This document shows, piece after piece, positions 11,121 to 22,667 of a DNA stretch of 64,000 nucleotides (positions are counted from its first letter, which is position 1; every line of letters starts with the position of its first letter). The notes below the pieces were generated by a model. The model did not search any database. It worked only from the letters and a program-made list of their open reading frames with translations, and was not told where the DNA came from. The translations under genes were made by a program, and so were the position numbers. Source of the DNA: Rhodosorus marinus (taxonomy: Eukaryota > Rhodophyta > Stylonematophyceae > Stylonematales > Stylonemataceae); assembly GCA_029953675.1 (NCBI GenBank), contig JAMWBK010000005.1, positions 372,001 to 436,000 on the forward strand, written 5' to 3'.

Positions 11121-13970
11121 ATGGCGCGTCCAAGCGAAAGAATACTAAACGTACTTTCTTCACTAAACACTCAAGAACGTGAGCAGAGGATCTCCAAGGC
11201 GAAGGTGTTAGGTGAAGAATCAACTGCCTACGTTCAGAAGCGGCTGGTTCGTGGTACAGCGTCATCAAATGGTTCCGCGAGAGAGGCGTTCTCCCTGGCT
11301 CTAGTATCTGTTCTCAAGAACGATCCTGAGTCCGTTCAGAGCGTGAAGAGCTTGATTGATGCCGAGTTGATCGGAAAGGGGGGGAGAAGAGAGGAGAGAG
11401 AAGCAACGCTTGGAAGGCTCTTTTGCATCGCCGCTTTCCTGAGGAGTAAAACGCTCGACTCAAGCTCAGAGCTTGTAAAATGGGCTATAGGAGAGCTTTT
11501 CAAAGCCGCAGAGACGGAGCGGGGGCTGAGCGATCTAGCATTGTTCCTGGCTGTTCAGATGCGATTGACTGTGCCGGCCAACGCTGTCGTCGAGAAGCAA
11601 TGTTCAGCGTGGGCAACGAAGAGGGACACAGCGGATGGAGCTGCGATGAAAATTCTGCTTGAGCAAGCGGATCCAGTGGATGTGGGTCCCTCTCTAATGA
11701 CGTGGTTTGACAATGGGTTTATTATGCCAAAAGCACCATATTGCTGGATCCTCTCAGTACAACAAAGCGCACGACGCGGCGCCTTGGACAAATTCTGGCT
11801 CAAAGTGGTTGAAAACCGACTGCTGCGCTCCAGCGCCGCTGAGAAGCGGAAGCTCGGTCTTAGACTTGTGCCTACCGCGCTTGCGCTGGCGAAAACCGCG
11901 ACAAACGTTGAAACCATCCTGACGAAGCGTACCGTCCTGCAACTTGCAAACGCAAAAGTCACCGCTGATGAGGTACGTCGCTCTCCGTCCTCAACAAGCT
12001 AGTAATAACTCGACTCGGCACCAATTAACTCCTTTTGCCTTCTGTTCCTGACATGAAAAAGCTCGTAGCAGCTATAGGGGAAACGGCTCCGAAAGCACTA
12101 CCATCCATTGCGTCAACTTTTGGACGACTAGGTGGATTTGGGGCTGCTCTGGTAGCGGCTGTAGAAAGGATGAACTCGGACGAAGAGGCCGCACTGATTA
12201 GAAGAACGCGCGAATGGGAGCAGGTAAAAGCTGTATCAACCCTGTCGGCAATATGGAAAGCTCGCAAATCGTTTCACGAGGACGTCGCGAAGGAACTGAG
12301 CGCTAGAGATGCGACAACTTCGGTTATCCAGCTGGCTGCGGAGTTCGGACCTTCGACATTGATAGATTTGTACAATCTCCTCTCTGATATGACTGAGATG
12401 AAGTACATCGATTCCGACACGGCTCGTGAGGAGAATGCAAAGAATCTAATTGCCGGTTCTGGCCGGCTTTGTGGAGAGGAGTTAGACGAGAATAATTCTA
12501 TCATGCAGTCTATCGCGGACCTGCTTCAGTTGGAAAGTGCAACAATGCGATCTGTGGCTGTCCTCGCGTTCAATGAGATCATGCGTCAAATTACCTTTGA
12601 GGATCTGCAACCTCTTTTCGAGCTGCTTGATGAGCCGATAAGCGACGACGAAGAAGATGATGCGGAGGAGGAGGAGCTCTCTGAGGATGAGGATGAGGAA
12701 TCGGAGGGTGGCTCCTCCAGTGAAGATGGAGATGAAGCGGAAGGGGATGGGCAAGTCGAGGAGACGAATTCGTTGGAAAGAGTCGAATCGGAGGCGGAAG
12801 AGGAAGAGGAGAACAGATCTATGTCGGACATTGACATGGACGATGAAGACCCGGAAGTGCTTGCAAGATATGATCAAATGCTGGGATCAGTGGTCAAGGA
12901 AGCCACACTTTCTGAGAGGCAGCAGAGAAAACGAGATCTTGAGGCACGAACGCACGTTCGCTCCAAAGCACTTGATCTTCTTGCAAAGTACATCACAGCA
13001 ACAAGGAAGACCAAAAAAGGACTAGAGAACATTCTTCTGCTGATCCCGCTACTTCTGGATGTGTCCATGATGCAAGATAGAACATCAAGCGACAAGGCAG
13101 AAGGTCTTTTGATTAAGAAAGTTCTTCGATCACCCGCCGAGTTTAGTAGCTGCAATTCTGAGCGTGTATTAGAAGTGCTGAAAATGAGCATGGACAAGGT
13201 GCTCCTTCCGGAAGCTCGAAAGGCCGTGCACCAATGTGAGCGTGCGGTATCCTTCCTTTTGACGGTTGCGCTGAGGAGTGGAGTACAGAGAAGTCTAGTC
13301 TCTGCAGAGTTCGAGAGGGGCTGGACTACGTTCGCGAGCGCGCGGAAAGACCTAGGCCTGGGCAGAGAGTTTGGCGAGCTGGTGAGTTCATCAAATCCCA
13401 GCGTGGTCCTGGACTGCTTTGACTCTATACTGGATACTGCGGTGGACGGTAAGACACCATTCGTACAGGGTATCGCCTTGCAAACTCTTGCAGCGACGCT
13501 CAAGTCTGCTCCACGGAATGGTAGGACCTTTGAAAAAAGTGCTTCTTCGCTTAACGATGACAACCCCCGCGAATTCTACTTAATGCGATTCTGCCGTATT
13601 CACCTTTTTTGCAGAAGAAAGCATTTTGGACCCATCCAAATGCACAGCTGCTGAGGAGGCTATTGCGAAAATAGCACGTAAGGACGGGAGCAATTTCAAA
13701 GCTGCACGCGTACGCGATGTTTTGGCCTTATGTAGTGTCCTCACAGAACTGGAATATATGGGGAAGAACGCGAGAGCAATCGGCGATTCGCTTCAAGCAA
13801 TGTCATCGTGGCAAGTGGTTCAAAACAATGGAGGATTGCGGAATATCGTCGAGCAGTTAGAGGAACGGCTTGGGGAGGGCACTGCAGATGGCGACGAAGA
13901 AGAAGGTGCAAGGAAGAGGAAGTCCAAGGCGTCAGGAGCTGGTGACAGAAAATCTCAAAGAAGGAAGTGA
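11121..13970 (+). CDS. Pol5 / MYBBP1A family nucleolar protein
   Basis: Relative of yeast Pol5 (DNA polymerase phi) and animal MYBBP1A, a nucleolar HEAT-like repeat protein needed for rRNA synthesis and ribosome assembly; it is not a true polymerase in practice. Exons 11121-11972, 12062-13520 and 13615-13970 give 888 residues, with introns of 89 and 94 bp. The N-terminus shows the family pattern of an LVRGTASSNGSAREAFSLAL block followed by alpha-helical repeats. In the middle (about 12600-12860) is a long Asp/Glu-rich segment (SDDEEDDAEEEELSEDEDEE). The C-terminus is basic (ARKRKSKASGAGDRKSQRRK), a probable nuclear/nucleolar signal. The acidic central tract and basic tail match family architecture. 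The second donor (AATG|GTAGGA) is phase 1 and the joined frame reads through without a stop. Confidence 0.82.
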
Positions 13971-14097
13971 ATGGACTTCAACCGCTTGTACTAATACTAC
14001 TACGACCGTAACCGCAAATTTAATTTCGCCATTCCGCTCTTGTAGAACTCGCGCTTATTTAGAAATGTAAACTTGGAACGTTGAAGCTAGATTTGGG

Positions 14098-15096
14098 CTA
14101 TGCTGCACAGTAGCTAAAGTGATCCTCGTCTATTGTCGAATAGAGATGCCCTTCTCGATGCAGGTAGTCTATTGCCGCATTGACTTGCACGTCGCTAAAT
14201 TTGTTGCTCAGGGCCTGAATCATATCTTGCCTTGGGATCCCTTGGGGATTCCCAGGCACGTTCTTCACATAGTTAGCAAGCTGAGTCACTGCAGGGGGTA
14301 TGGAGTCACCATTGTAAACTCCAACAGCCTGCCCATTATCGTCGCCCGAAGTCGTCATGGGAGCGGCTCCCATACCAGATCCCTTGTTGAGCACTCCTCG
14401 AGTGTGGTGCAGATATGTCTAAAAGCACAAGAACGACATAGAAGAATTCTCAGTCAGCGATCGACGTCTTACATGGGCTAGAGCTGATCACAACGCACCT
14501 CGATCACCTCCAAACGGTGAAACGTGAGCTCATTGAAATCTTCCAACGGTCGAATACCGACAGCAATCAACGTGCTAATACCCGAAATGGATTGTATGCT
14601 TCCGTGAGCCCGTACTATTGTCCCAGCCTTCCATGCCAACCTCTCGTTTACCTTGTAGGGTTTCTCATCCCCATCAAGCCAGAACTTCATGCTCAACGAT
14701 CCAGTAAAGTCGTTTATGACAAACTCAATATTCGTAGACAGTGTCTCCATTTTCTCGATAACTCCAACCACAGTTACTGTGGACAACTGTGCACCATTCA
14801 GAACAAAGTTGTCCCCAGAACTTGAGCGTTCAGCTTCGTTCAGCTGCTTGATCGTGACAGGGGTTATATGCTGTTTGTACACTGGACCAGCGTTCCGATC
14901 AACATTTTCAGAGTCCCTAGAGGGCATCATAAACCCGCCACCGCCTCCTCCACCCATGAATCCGCCACCACCACCACCGCCGCCACCTCCACCGCCTATG
15001 CAGAAGAAAACCAAACCACCGTCAGATACCCACACTTCTGCAAAGCGCTTGTAGTACTTGTGAGAATCTACTTTGCCGCTTACCAAAATAGGACAT
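14098..15096 (-). CDS. RPA2: replication protein A 32 kDa subunit (RPA2)
   Basis: Middle subunit of the heterotrimeric single-strand DNA-binding complex RPA, used in replication, repair and checkpoint signalling in the nucleus. Exons 15096-15084, 14995-14499 and 14418-14098 give 276 residues, the usual size. The first exon is only 13 nt and encodes MSYFG up to the splice; this fits family N-termini. A very Gly-rich linker follows (about residues 5-28). The OB fold includes ITPVTIKQLNEAE, VTVVGVIEKMETLSTNIEF and VINDFTGSLSMKFWLDGD. The C-terminal winged helix (about residues 200-276) has QDMIQALSNKFSDVQVNAAI and is the usual docking site for repair proteins. The polyglycine stretch is translated from a GGC/GGT run that is probably length-variable. 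Confidence 0.93.
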
Positions 15097-16776
15097 CTTC
15101 TATGCAGCACTATGGCTCCCTTAAAAAATCTTTATGTTTCTTTCCGAAAAATTATCCTGCTCCGTCCAGTCAAAACCGACAGCTACACCTCAACATCTAA
15201 AGCCTCGCCCTTCCCAACCCTACCAAGCTCCTCGATACACCCTCCCGAACGCCCTCTTCTTCACCATTTGGCGGGACCCGTTTTTCGCGTATTGGAGACT
15301 CTTAGAAAAGTGATATATTTCATAAAAAGAATATTTTTGGCCGGCCATATAGGATGCCCAATCTTCTTCCGGCACTATAAATTGGTCCACACAAAAATTC
15401 GGATAGCATCCTGTTTGCCATGATCTAGACGAAGGAGAAAATTCCCGCTAAAAAGTTGTCCGCTCTAAAAAAAGGACGAGAATATGAAAAATATATATTA
15501 AAAAGGGAATAATTAAAAGAACAATTGTAGATCAATGGTCATAGCACCATTTGAAGCCTTACCCCTCGGCCAGAATAGTAATATGACTTGTGGTTGTTTT
15601 TAAACAATATTTGGTAAATTCTATAATATGCAACTACCCCTATGTACCACTAAATAATTCAAGCTCTTGTTCTGAGGAGGGTTGATCTTAGATCAAGACT
15701 TGGACTGCCCAATGAATGACTCCATGCCTTGAGGAGGGGGATTGACATGTGCAATGGTGCTCTCCGTCTTCAGCCCGGGCTCAGATATTGCTCGTAATCA
15801 GCAAGTTTCTGGTAGAAAGAATACCTCAGTTCATGCATGTTCACGCGTCCCACATCTGGAAACCTACGCCTCCTAGCAGTTCTCTATTAAATCCCTTCGC
15901 GCTAATGGTTGAACATCCCAACTCTAGCGGACATATGTGCCACTTTTCTAGACCATTCCCAAACTCGAAACGTGATGAATCACATGGCCTGATCTGCTTC
16001 AACAGCAAGTCCGTACGCCGAAAACAGATCCAAATCTGGTAGGCCAAAAAAAAAACAGAGCTATTACAACCGACGAGCACGAAGGAAACTCTCCCAATTA
16101 CATAGCCACCACCCCACCCACTCCGACCTCGTCCTCAACGCAGAAGGCAACACACCCATCAACATTCTCCAACATGTGCATAACCTTTCAAGATCCAGAC
16201 ATACCCCTGACAACTACTGCCAATCCCAAGACCACCTTACAAGGGTTCGCTCAAGTATCGTCATCTTCACAATCACCACCAAGTGAATATCTCAAATATT
16301 TCGGAATGTCCGGACGGCGTAATAAATTTCAATACCGTTTAACTGTCAAATACTGTTAATCAAATAAATAGCAAAATTCAATCATTAAATAATTAATTAA
16401 ATTCATTTTTAATAATTTCAATCAATATAAAAGAAGACGATTAAAGAGTTGTGTTTTGTCCACTACATTGGATTGATTGAAATGGGATTTTTTTCGTTGC
16501 TGCTGGGGAGGAAGCTGGAAAGGACGGTTAAGGACGCTTGCTGGGGATGGAAGTGCGTGAGTGCAGGTAGGCAAGCAAGGAGTGGTGTATGGGAAGAGGG
16601 ATTTTTTGTTTAGGTTACTATGTACAGCTGTCCTGGACTTTATATGGGAGGGTAACTTTATTTTGCACTCGTGTTTGGGCGTGATCCTGTTTTGAACGTC
16701 AAACTCCTGTTTAGGTGCACGGGAGAATTTGGCTTTTCAGCTCTCTTCCGGGCCAGTTATTGGTGTGTGCAATAGG
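15097..16776. other. intergenic, mostly AT-rich
   Basis: The first ~150 bases hold the RPA2 upstream region. The rest is AT-rich with scattered short frames lacking any domain. The sequence just before 16777 presumably contains the CRY-DASH promoter; I see no clear TATA element I would defend. Confidence 0.5.
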
Positions 16777-19575
16777 ATGGGTAGGGGCGATTTGGGGTTC
16801 TTGGGGTTAAATGCCCCCTTAGTTACACCGATGGGCAGGGGCCATGGATTGTGTGGTTCTTCCAGATCGGACAGAGGAGCAATAACCGCTCCTAGTATGA
16901 GCTATGCGAAGAAGAACAAGAAGAAGAAGAAATTAATGAAGAAGGGCCTCATTAGGAAACCTGAGGATACGAGGCTATTGGATCTACCAGTCCCGGAGGC
17001 GTTGGAAGGCAGCATAGCTATTGTGTGGTTTCGAAAGGATTTGAGGTTGAGGGACAATGAAGCACTAGCTTTGGCGAACACAGCAGATCAGTAAGGGCTC
17101 CAGAAATTTGCCTCAATTTGGGGTGTTCGCTGAGTCGTGGAGCCGCGAAAATGACTGACTTTTTCTGACTTTTTGGTTTATGATCAGCGTCATCCTTCTG
17201 TACGTTTTCGACGAGCGCGAGTTTGGCCCGGACAGCCTCTCCTCATTCGGATTCGAGAAAACCGGACCTTTCCAAGCGGCCTTCCTGATTGAATCTGTTA
17301 AGAATTTAAGGAGAAACTGCCGAATGCGCGGTGTCGAGCTACTAATCAGAACCGGAAAGCCAGAAAAAATCATTACTGACGTAAGCTGCAAACTACGCGT
17401 TGAGAAAAACGCTCTCTCGTAATGCGTCACCAAGCTTACCGACTGTTTCTCGTTGGTGTGTAACAGATGTGTAGAGAGTACCTGAGCAATGGAATGGACG
17501 TCAACGTGTTAGCTCAAAAAGAAGTGACCAAGGTAGCCAAATAGCGAAAGCAACCCAGTATCGTCAGCGATTTGTCTGAATAGCAGGTTTTCATGGTCAT
17601 CAGGAAGAGACAACAGTTGAGTTCCTGCTTCAGAGGTCGTTGAAGAGAATTTCGACTGAAGAAGCTCGGTCAAAGCTTCACCTCCTGTGGGGTTCAACCT
17701 TGCATCACATCCAAGATTTGCCGTACACCGCGTCCAACTTCTTCCCAATCAGTTTCACGACTTTCAAACAGGTAAGTTCGACTCTCTCGTTGATATTGCG
17801 GACTAATGCGTAGCCGAAGAGAAACTTTCTGATATCTTCAACAATATCTAAAATTCTCTTTCGTTGCGTAGAGGGTGGACAGGAAAAAGAGGAAGGGGAT
17901 TGTTCGACCTGAAATCGAGATACCCGAGTTCATAAAACCCCCGCCGGAACCGGAACTGGAGCCTGGAGATGTCCCCTCTCTTAGTCAAGGTATCATTTCC
18001 TGTAACATCTCGGAGCCAAGGCAAGCCGTTCTTACTTGAATGTATATCGGATCGTAGATCTCAAGGTTCATGGGCTCATGGAACCGCTGGAACTGGAGCA
18101 ACCTTTCCCGATGCCTCAATCTTGCTACGATTTCAGAGGTGGTGAAGACCAAGCCCTCGAGAGAATTGACGATTTCATATGGAAGAAGGTTCGACAATGC
18201 TCTCCAGACTAGCCTCCAGAGCATTCACCGCATGAAATTTCGAACTCAGCTGTTGCTTTTTGTGGTTTGCTCGTTTTCTTGCTTTGAAAAGGATGCACTG
18301 TACCAGTACTCGGAGTTGAAAAATTCAATGGGAACAAGCGACTTCTCCACCAAGCTATCTCCGTATCTTGCTCTCGGGTGCGTGTCCGCGAGGACCGTAT
18401 GGTGGGAGGCCATGAGGTATCAGGAAAAACACCCTAGGAAGGTCCAGCAGGGAACCTTCAATCTCGAGGTCAATCTCCAGTGGCGGGACTTTTTCCGGCT
18501 CACCGCCGTTGTGTACAAAAATCAGCTATTTGCCCGTGATGGTCTCGGTCAGCGGGATAAGAAAGGGCGTTTGACCTCGAGAACGTTTGCCAAGAGGGAC
18601 CCCACGGAAGAGCAATGGGATAGGATCAGAAAGTGGATGGACGGCGAAACCGGTGTCCCTTTCATCGATGCTCCCATGCGCGAACTCAAGTATTCCGGCT
18701 ATATGTCAAATCGCTGTCGCCAGAACTGCGCGTCTTATCTCGTGAACGACCTCGGTTGTCCAGACTGGCGTATCGGAGCAGAATACTTTCAGAGCAAATT
18801 GGTTGATCACGATGTCACTTCAAACTGGATGGGATGGCAGTATATTTCTGCAGTGTCAAACGATCCGAAGCACGGGAGAAGGTATCCAGTCCTAAAGCAA
18901 GCCCTGGCGTACGATCCTTACGGAATCTTTGTTAGAAGGTGGTTGCCCGAGCTGGCCTTGTGCCCCGCGCCTGAGATTCACGCTCCGTTTCTGTTCAGCG
19001 AGGAGGAGCAGGAGGCGTACAAGATGAAAGTTGGGGAGACCTACCCAGTCCCGGTCGTTGCGCCCTGGAAAATACCAGAGGAAATTGATCGGCCTAGTGA
19101 AGTTCCGGTTGAGGAGGAGGCGGAGGTTCGAGAGAGAAAGCCCAAGCTGCAGGAGGAAGTTGAAGCCCTTGTAGGTGATATAGATGGTTCCGAAGATCTT
19201 GAGGAAGACGAATCGGAGCGCTTCTTCACCGCGGATTCTGATGAGCATGTGGACTCTGAAGAGGACTTTTTGGCAGAGCTGATGGCATTGGAGGAGGACG
19301 GTACTGAGGATATGGAAGATGATGATGAAGAACTCGAAGAGGTGGAGGGTCTGGGAGACTTGGAAGCGAGCGCTGAGGAGGCTGAGTACGAAGCGGATGA
19401 GGAAGTGGACGTTGATCTTGAAGAAGACGATGACGAGCTGGATTTCGACGATCTTGAAGACAACCTACTAGAGGATGACGAAGATGATCAGAGTGGAAAG
19501 GCGGTTGCAGCTGACGAAGAAAGTCAGGAAGCTGTAGCCGAAGCCGGGGCGAAGGATGTGTCCAAGTTCTGGTAA
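16777..19575 (+). CDS. CRY-DASH cryptochrome/photolyase with acidic C-terminal extension
   Basis: FAD-binding blue-light protein of the DASH group, whose known members repair UV dimers in single-stranded DNA and often work in organelles. Seven exons (16777-17090, 17188-17380, 17467-17532, 17604-17771, 17872-17989, 18058-18188, 18292-19575) give 757 residues. The photolyase alpha/beta domain begins at IAIVWFRKDLRLRDNEAL and has FGFEKTGPFQAAFLIESV, then LLWGSTLHHIQDLPY, a DASH hallmark. The FAD domain has FSTKLSPYLALGCVSART, LQWRDFFR, GVPFIDAPMREL, GYMSNRCRQNCASYL and DWRIGAEYF. About 75 residues precede it, with Lys-rich KKNKKKKKLMKK that may be a nuclear signal after or instead of a transit peptide. 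About 170 residues after the core are dominated by Asp/Glu, which I do not know from other DASH proteins. Start at the first in-frame ATG; an upstream exon cannot be excluded. Confidence 0.92.
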
Positions 19576-20299
19576 AGTCCAGGTATCTTGCTGGACACCG
19601 AGCTCAAATTTTTGTTTTGTCCGCACACCAGTGGCCGTCAGGCTGCGCATGAAAGTAACCAGTGTAATGCACCCGAAGATTAGAGGTTCGCTGATTGAGC
19701 AGCACGATCGGAGGCTCGTACCTCGGCCCCCCTGGAAGTACGCTTATGGAGGGAAGGCTGCTTCACATGCGTACCAAGTACTGTCGTTTTAACTGGTAAA
19801 ATTTTAAGGTCAAGAACTCTTCAACCACAGGTCTGCCATGGGTGAGCGAGACCAAGCACTTCATGGAAGGTCCACTTCTCAGTATCATTTCTCTCGGTCA
19901 AGCGGAAAATCCAATCCGTTATACTCAATTTCCATCAAGATGGACTCTACCCAGTAGCCGAGGTCCACCCCCCAACTTGACCGTTGTCAAGTACCTACAA
20001 GAACGAAACTTGCTATGAATTATTTCAAATGATTGCAGGATTCAGCGACGTGCTCCTCAAGTTCGTCAACCATCACAATCATGTTTCACTCTTGAAGAAC
20101 AAGACCCAAGGGTTGTGCCATCGCACTATATCCCCGCTCGAGATCCCTCGCGAAGAGCCCCAAAAGGCCAAAAAAGAAAGGACTGGGACACTCAAACATG
20201 GGACATGGGACAAATCGTTCGCGTTGACAGAGGGAATTCCTCTTGATGAGGATTACGAGGACAATGGAGGATTCCTTGCGAAGCCTGACGAAGAGTGCA
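19576..20299. other. intergenic spacer
   Basis: Follows the CRY-DASH stop. A frame at 19984-20304 is polar and has no recognised domain; its end lies in the adjoining copia remnant, so it may be decayed element sequence. Confidence 0.4.
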
Positions 20300-20900
20300 G
20301 TTGAGGTGCTGAGAAATTTCAACATGAGCGGGTGCATTCGCACGGCTGTGCCGATGGCGGAGCAGGATTAGAAGGACTAAAAGCACCAGGATACCGTGCG
20401 GAGACTAGCGAGTCGTTTAAGGGCTCTAGTGGGATCCCTCCTGTACCTGAGCCCGGGAGTAGACCATACATTTCATATGCAGTAGGTCGGTGCGCACGGC
20501 GTATGCACGAATACAGGGCGATGGACTCTCATTGGGCGAAGAGGGGGCTCGCTACCTTTCGGGAACTAGGTAGCTGAGTGTGAAACTGGGGGGGACTAGT
20601 TTGTGATAGGGTGTCCAGAGTGGCGGGGGTACCCGCAATCAACTGGGCGTCGTGTTTAGACAGGAAGAGCGCCAGTGGCATCATCACTGCCTGGCTGAGT
20701 AGTGCCCCCGAGCATCTCCACTTCTAAGAAACAGATGTCAGCTCCCGGTCGAGTGCGGAAGCTGAGTACCAGGCACTCGGAGACTTGACGGTACTTCAGC
20801 GCTGGTTGAAGCAATTTCTAGAGCATGTAGGACCATGGTGAAGAAACCAGTACATGCATTCTCGCTCAAGAGCTCCTCTCACCAAGTGGGTAACAGGAGA
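20300..20900 (+). mobile_element. degenerate Ty1/copia retrotransposon remnant (RT end and RNase H)
   Basis: Reading across frames gives pieces of a copia Pol: FNMSGCIRTAVPM (like the LxxFxMxDCxPVxTPM block), ALVGSLLYLSPG, then SRPYISYAVGRCARRMHEYRA and HWAKR in another frame, then LDRKSASGIITAW and SSAEAEYQAL, the RNase H motif normally STEAEYxAL. Stops and frame changes separate the pieces, so it is dead. No LTRs or target duplications could be recognised nearby. It resembles the fragment near 33.7 kb closely enough to suggest one family. Confidence 0.65.
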
Positions 20901-21541
20901 CGACAACAAGACGCCTCTACACATCAGAGGAAATATCATGGGAGCGGACCGATGTACAACGATATTTCCCACAGCCGCGCACGGGCTCTCTTGGCAGATA
21001 TGGGAACTCTTTAACCGTCACCCCCATAATACATCAAATTTAGATTTTCAATCAACAACTACTGGTATTATATAAATTAAAACAATATCAATCTTTACAA
21101 TAGATAGGAAACAAAATGACACTTAATTTGGAAATAGGGTTGCCTGCTTCGATGGGGTTCCGAATAGATAACTTTAACTGTCATCTGAGATTTTAGGACT
21201 TTTTATATCCACCGCCAAAATATACATAAAATCGTTATTAAAAACTATCTCAATCTAGTATGTTGATTGAATATAGATGACGATTAAAGGAGATTTTCGC
21301 ACCCGCAGCTTCTGGTGGGTGGGTTTGAGTATGTGTCCTGAATGTGTGAATGAGATGTATTCAGCCAAGGGGAGGATGCTGGGGGCTGGATGCGATGAGG
21401 CTTGGGATTGCGCTCTGTATGTGAATATGAAAGTAGGATGGGGACACGTTGCTTTTGGTATTTTTACTTGTATAGGCTGATGGTTGTGGACAAGGCTTTG
21501 CGGGGGTGTTTGGTGTTGTAGGGTTTTTGGTCCGTGTCAGC
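20901..21541. other. AT-rich intergenic region upstream of the transporter
   Basis: Possible tail of the copia remnant up to about 21000, then AT-rich sequence. The open frame before 21542 lacks an ATG and probably is 5' untranslated region. Confidence 0.4.
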
Positions 21542-22667
21542 ATGGCTTTGAAGGGACACGAGCGGGCTTCTACAGGGGACCACCATCCGATTCGCGGTAA
21601 GGTTTTTGTAGGGTTATTTATTGCCGCTTGGATTACGACCTCCGTGGTGAGTCTGTTCCTGGCGAATTCGATGTTGAAGGGGGCTGAGATTGGCGAGGAT
21701 GTTTTCACTGTGTGGCAGCTGTCGTGTTCCATTATGTATGGTCTTCTGGTCACCAAGGTACTCCGGCTACGTAAACTGTCGGAGCTGAGTCGGAAGCAGG
21801 TCCGAGCAATAGTTCCACTTTCCATTGCCTATTTGGTGAAGGAGCTGCTGAAGTATGCGTCCCTCGGACGAGTGAGCGTTAACTTATTTAACACCATCCG
21901 GGTATGACGAATCTGCTCAACGTCAAGCATGGATAGGAAGCTTTTGTTTTTCGCGACCTAATCCTCATATTACCCTGTGCTGTTTTAACGGTTTTCAGTC
22001 GTTGGGGCCAATGTTTTCGATTATTCTAGAGATTCTGTTCTTCAAGCATTATCCCACGAGCGGAATAATATTAGCGCTGCTTCCTATCGTTCTGGGAGTA
22101 ACTGCAACCTCCATAGACGAGATGCACGCCTCGTTGCAGACTTCAGGAATCTTCGTCCAAGGGGTGGGGCTGGTAGCGGCGATTGCGTCGACTGCCATTA
22201 ACAACGCGCAGAACATCTACTCGAAGGTGTTGTTTGGGCAGAAGCGCATTGATCCTTTTAGTCTACAGATTTACCTGTCAGCTATTTCGCTCCTGATGAT
22301 AATTCCGTGCAAGGTGACGACGTCGTTGTCAATCGGTGGTGTCAGCAATGTTCAGCAAATGTTCTTCCCGAGCAGATCGACATCGCTAATGCTGCTTCTG
22401 TGCGGATTCATCAATTTCCTTTCCTCTCAGTTCGCATTTCGTACGTTGCATATGATCTCACCAGTATCATACTCGGTGTCAAACACTTTCAAGAGGATCG
22501 TAATCACCGTAACGGCAGTCAGTATATTTGGTGAGCGGCTATCCATCCTGAATGGGTTGGGAATAGCAACTTCAATCGTTGGTGTGTTTTTCTATGAGAG
22601 GGCCGTGAGGTCGTACAAGCAAGCTAAGCTGTACGAAACAGGTCACGAGGCGAAGACCATTGTGTAA
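21542..22667 (+). CDS. TPT/SLC35 family transporter (drug/metabolite superfamily)
   Basis: Multi-pass exchanger of the triose-phosphate translocator/nucleotide-sugar transporter family. Exons 21542-21901 and 21999-22667 give 342 residues. The frame shows about ten hydrophobic segments, including AAWITTSVVSLFLANSML, LFNTIRSLGPMFSIILEIL, LLPIVLGVTATSIDEMHAS and GLVAAIASTAINNAQNIYSK. Near the C-terminus ISPVSYSVSNTFKRIVITV followed by FGERLSILNGLGIATSIVGV matches the (V/S)xSVxNxxKR signature of TPT-type carriers. No plastid leader is evident, since it begins MALKGHERASTG just before helix 1, so a Golgi or other endomembrane location is more likely than plastid envelope. Substrate cannot be read from the sequence. 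ATG 21542 is the first in a frame that is open further upstream. Confidence 0.85.

Noticed and set aside
12586-12877. Minus-strand Ser-rich frames opposite the Pol5 acidic tract, and similar frames opposite the CRY-DASH tail at 19041-19463
   Set aside because: Runs of GAA/GAG/GAT codons read in reverse give open Ser/Phe/Leu-rich frames; these are shadows of the acidic segments.
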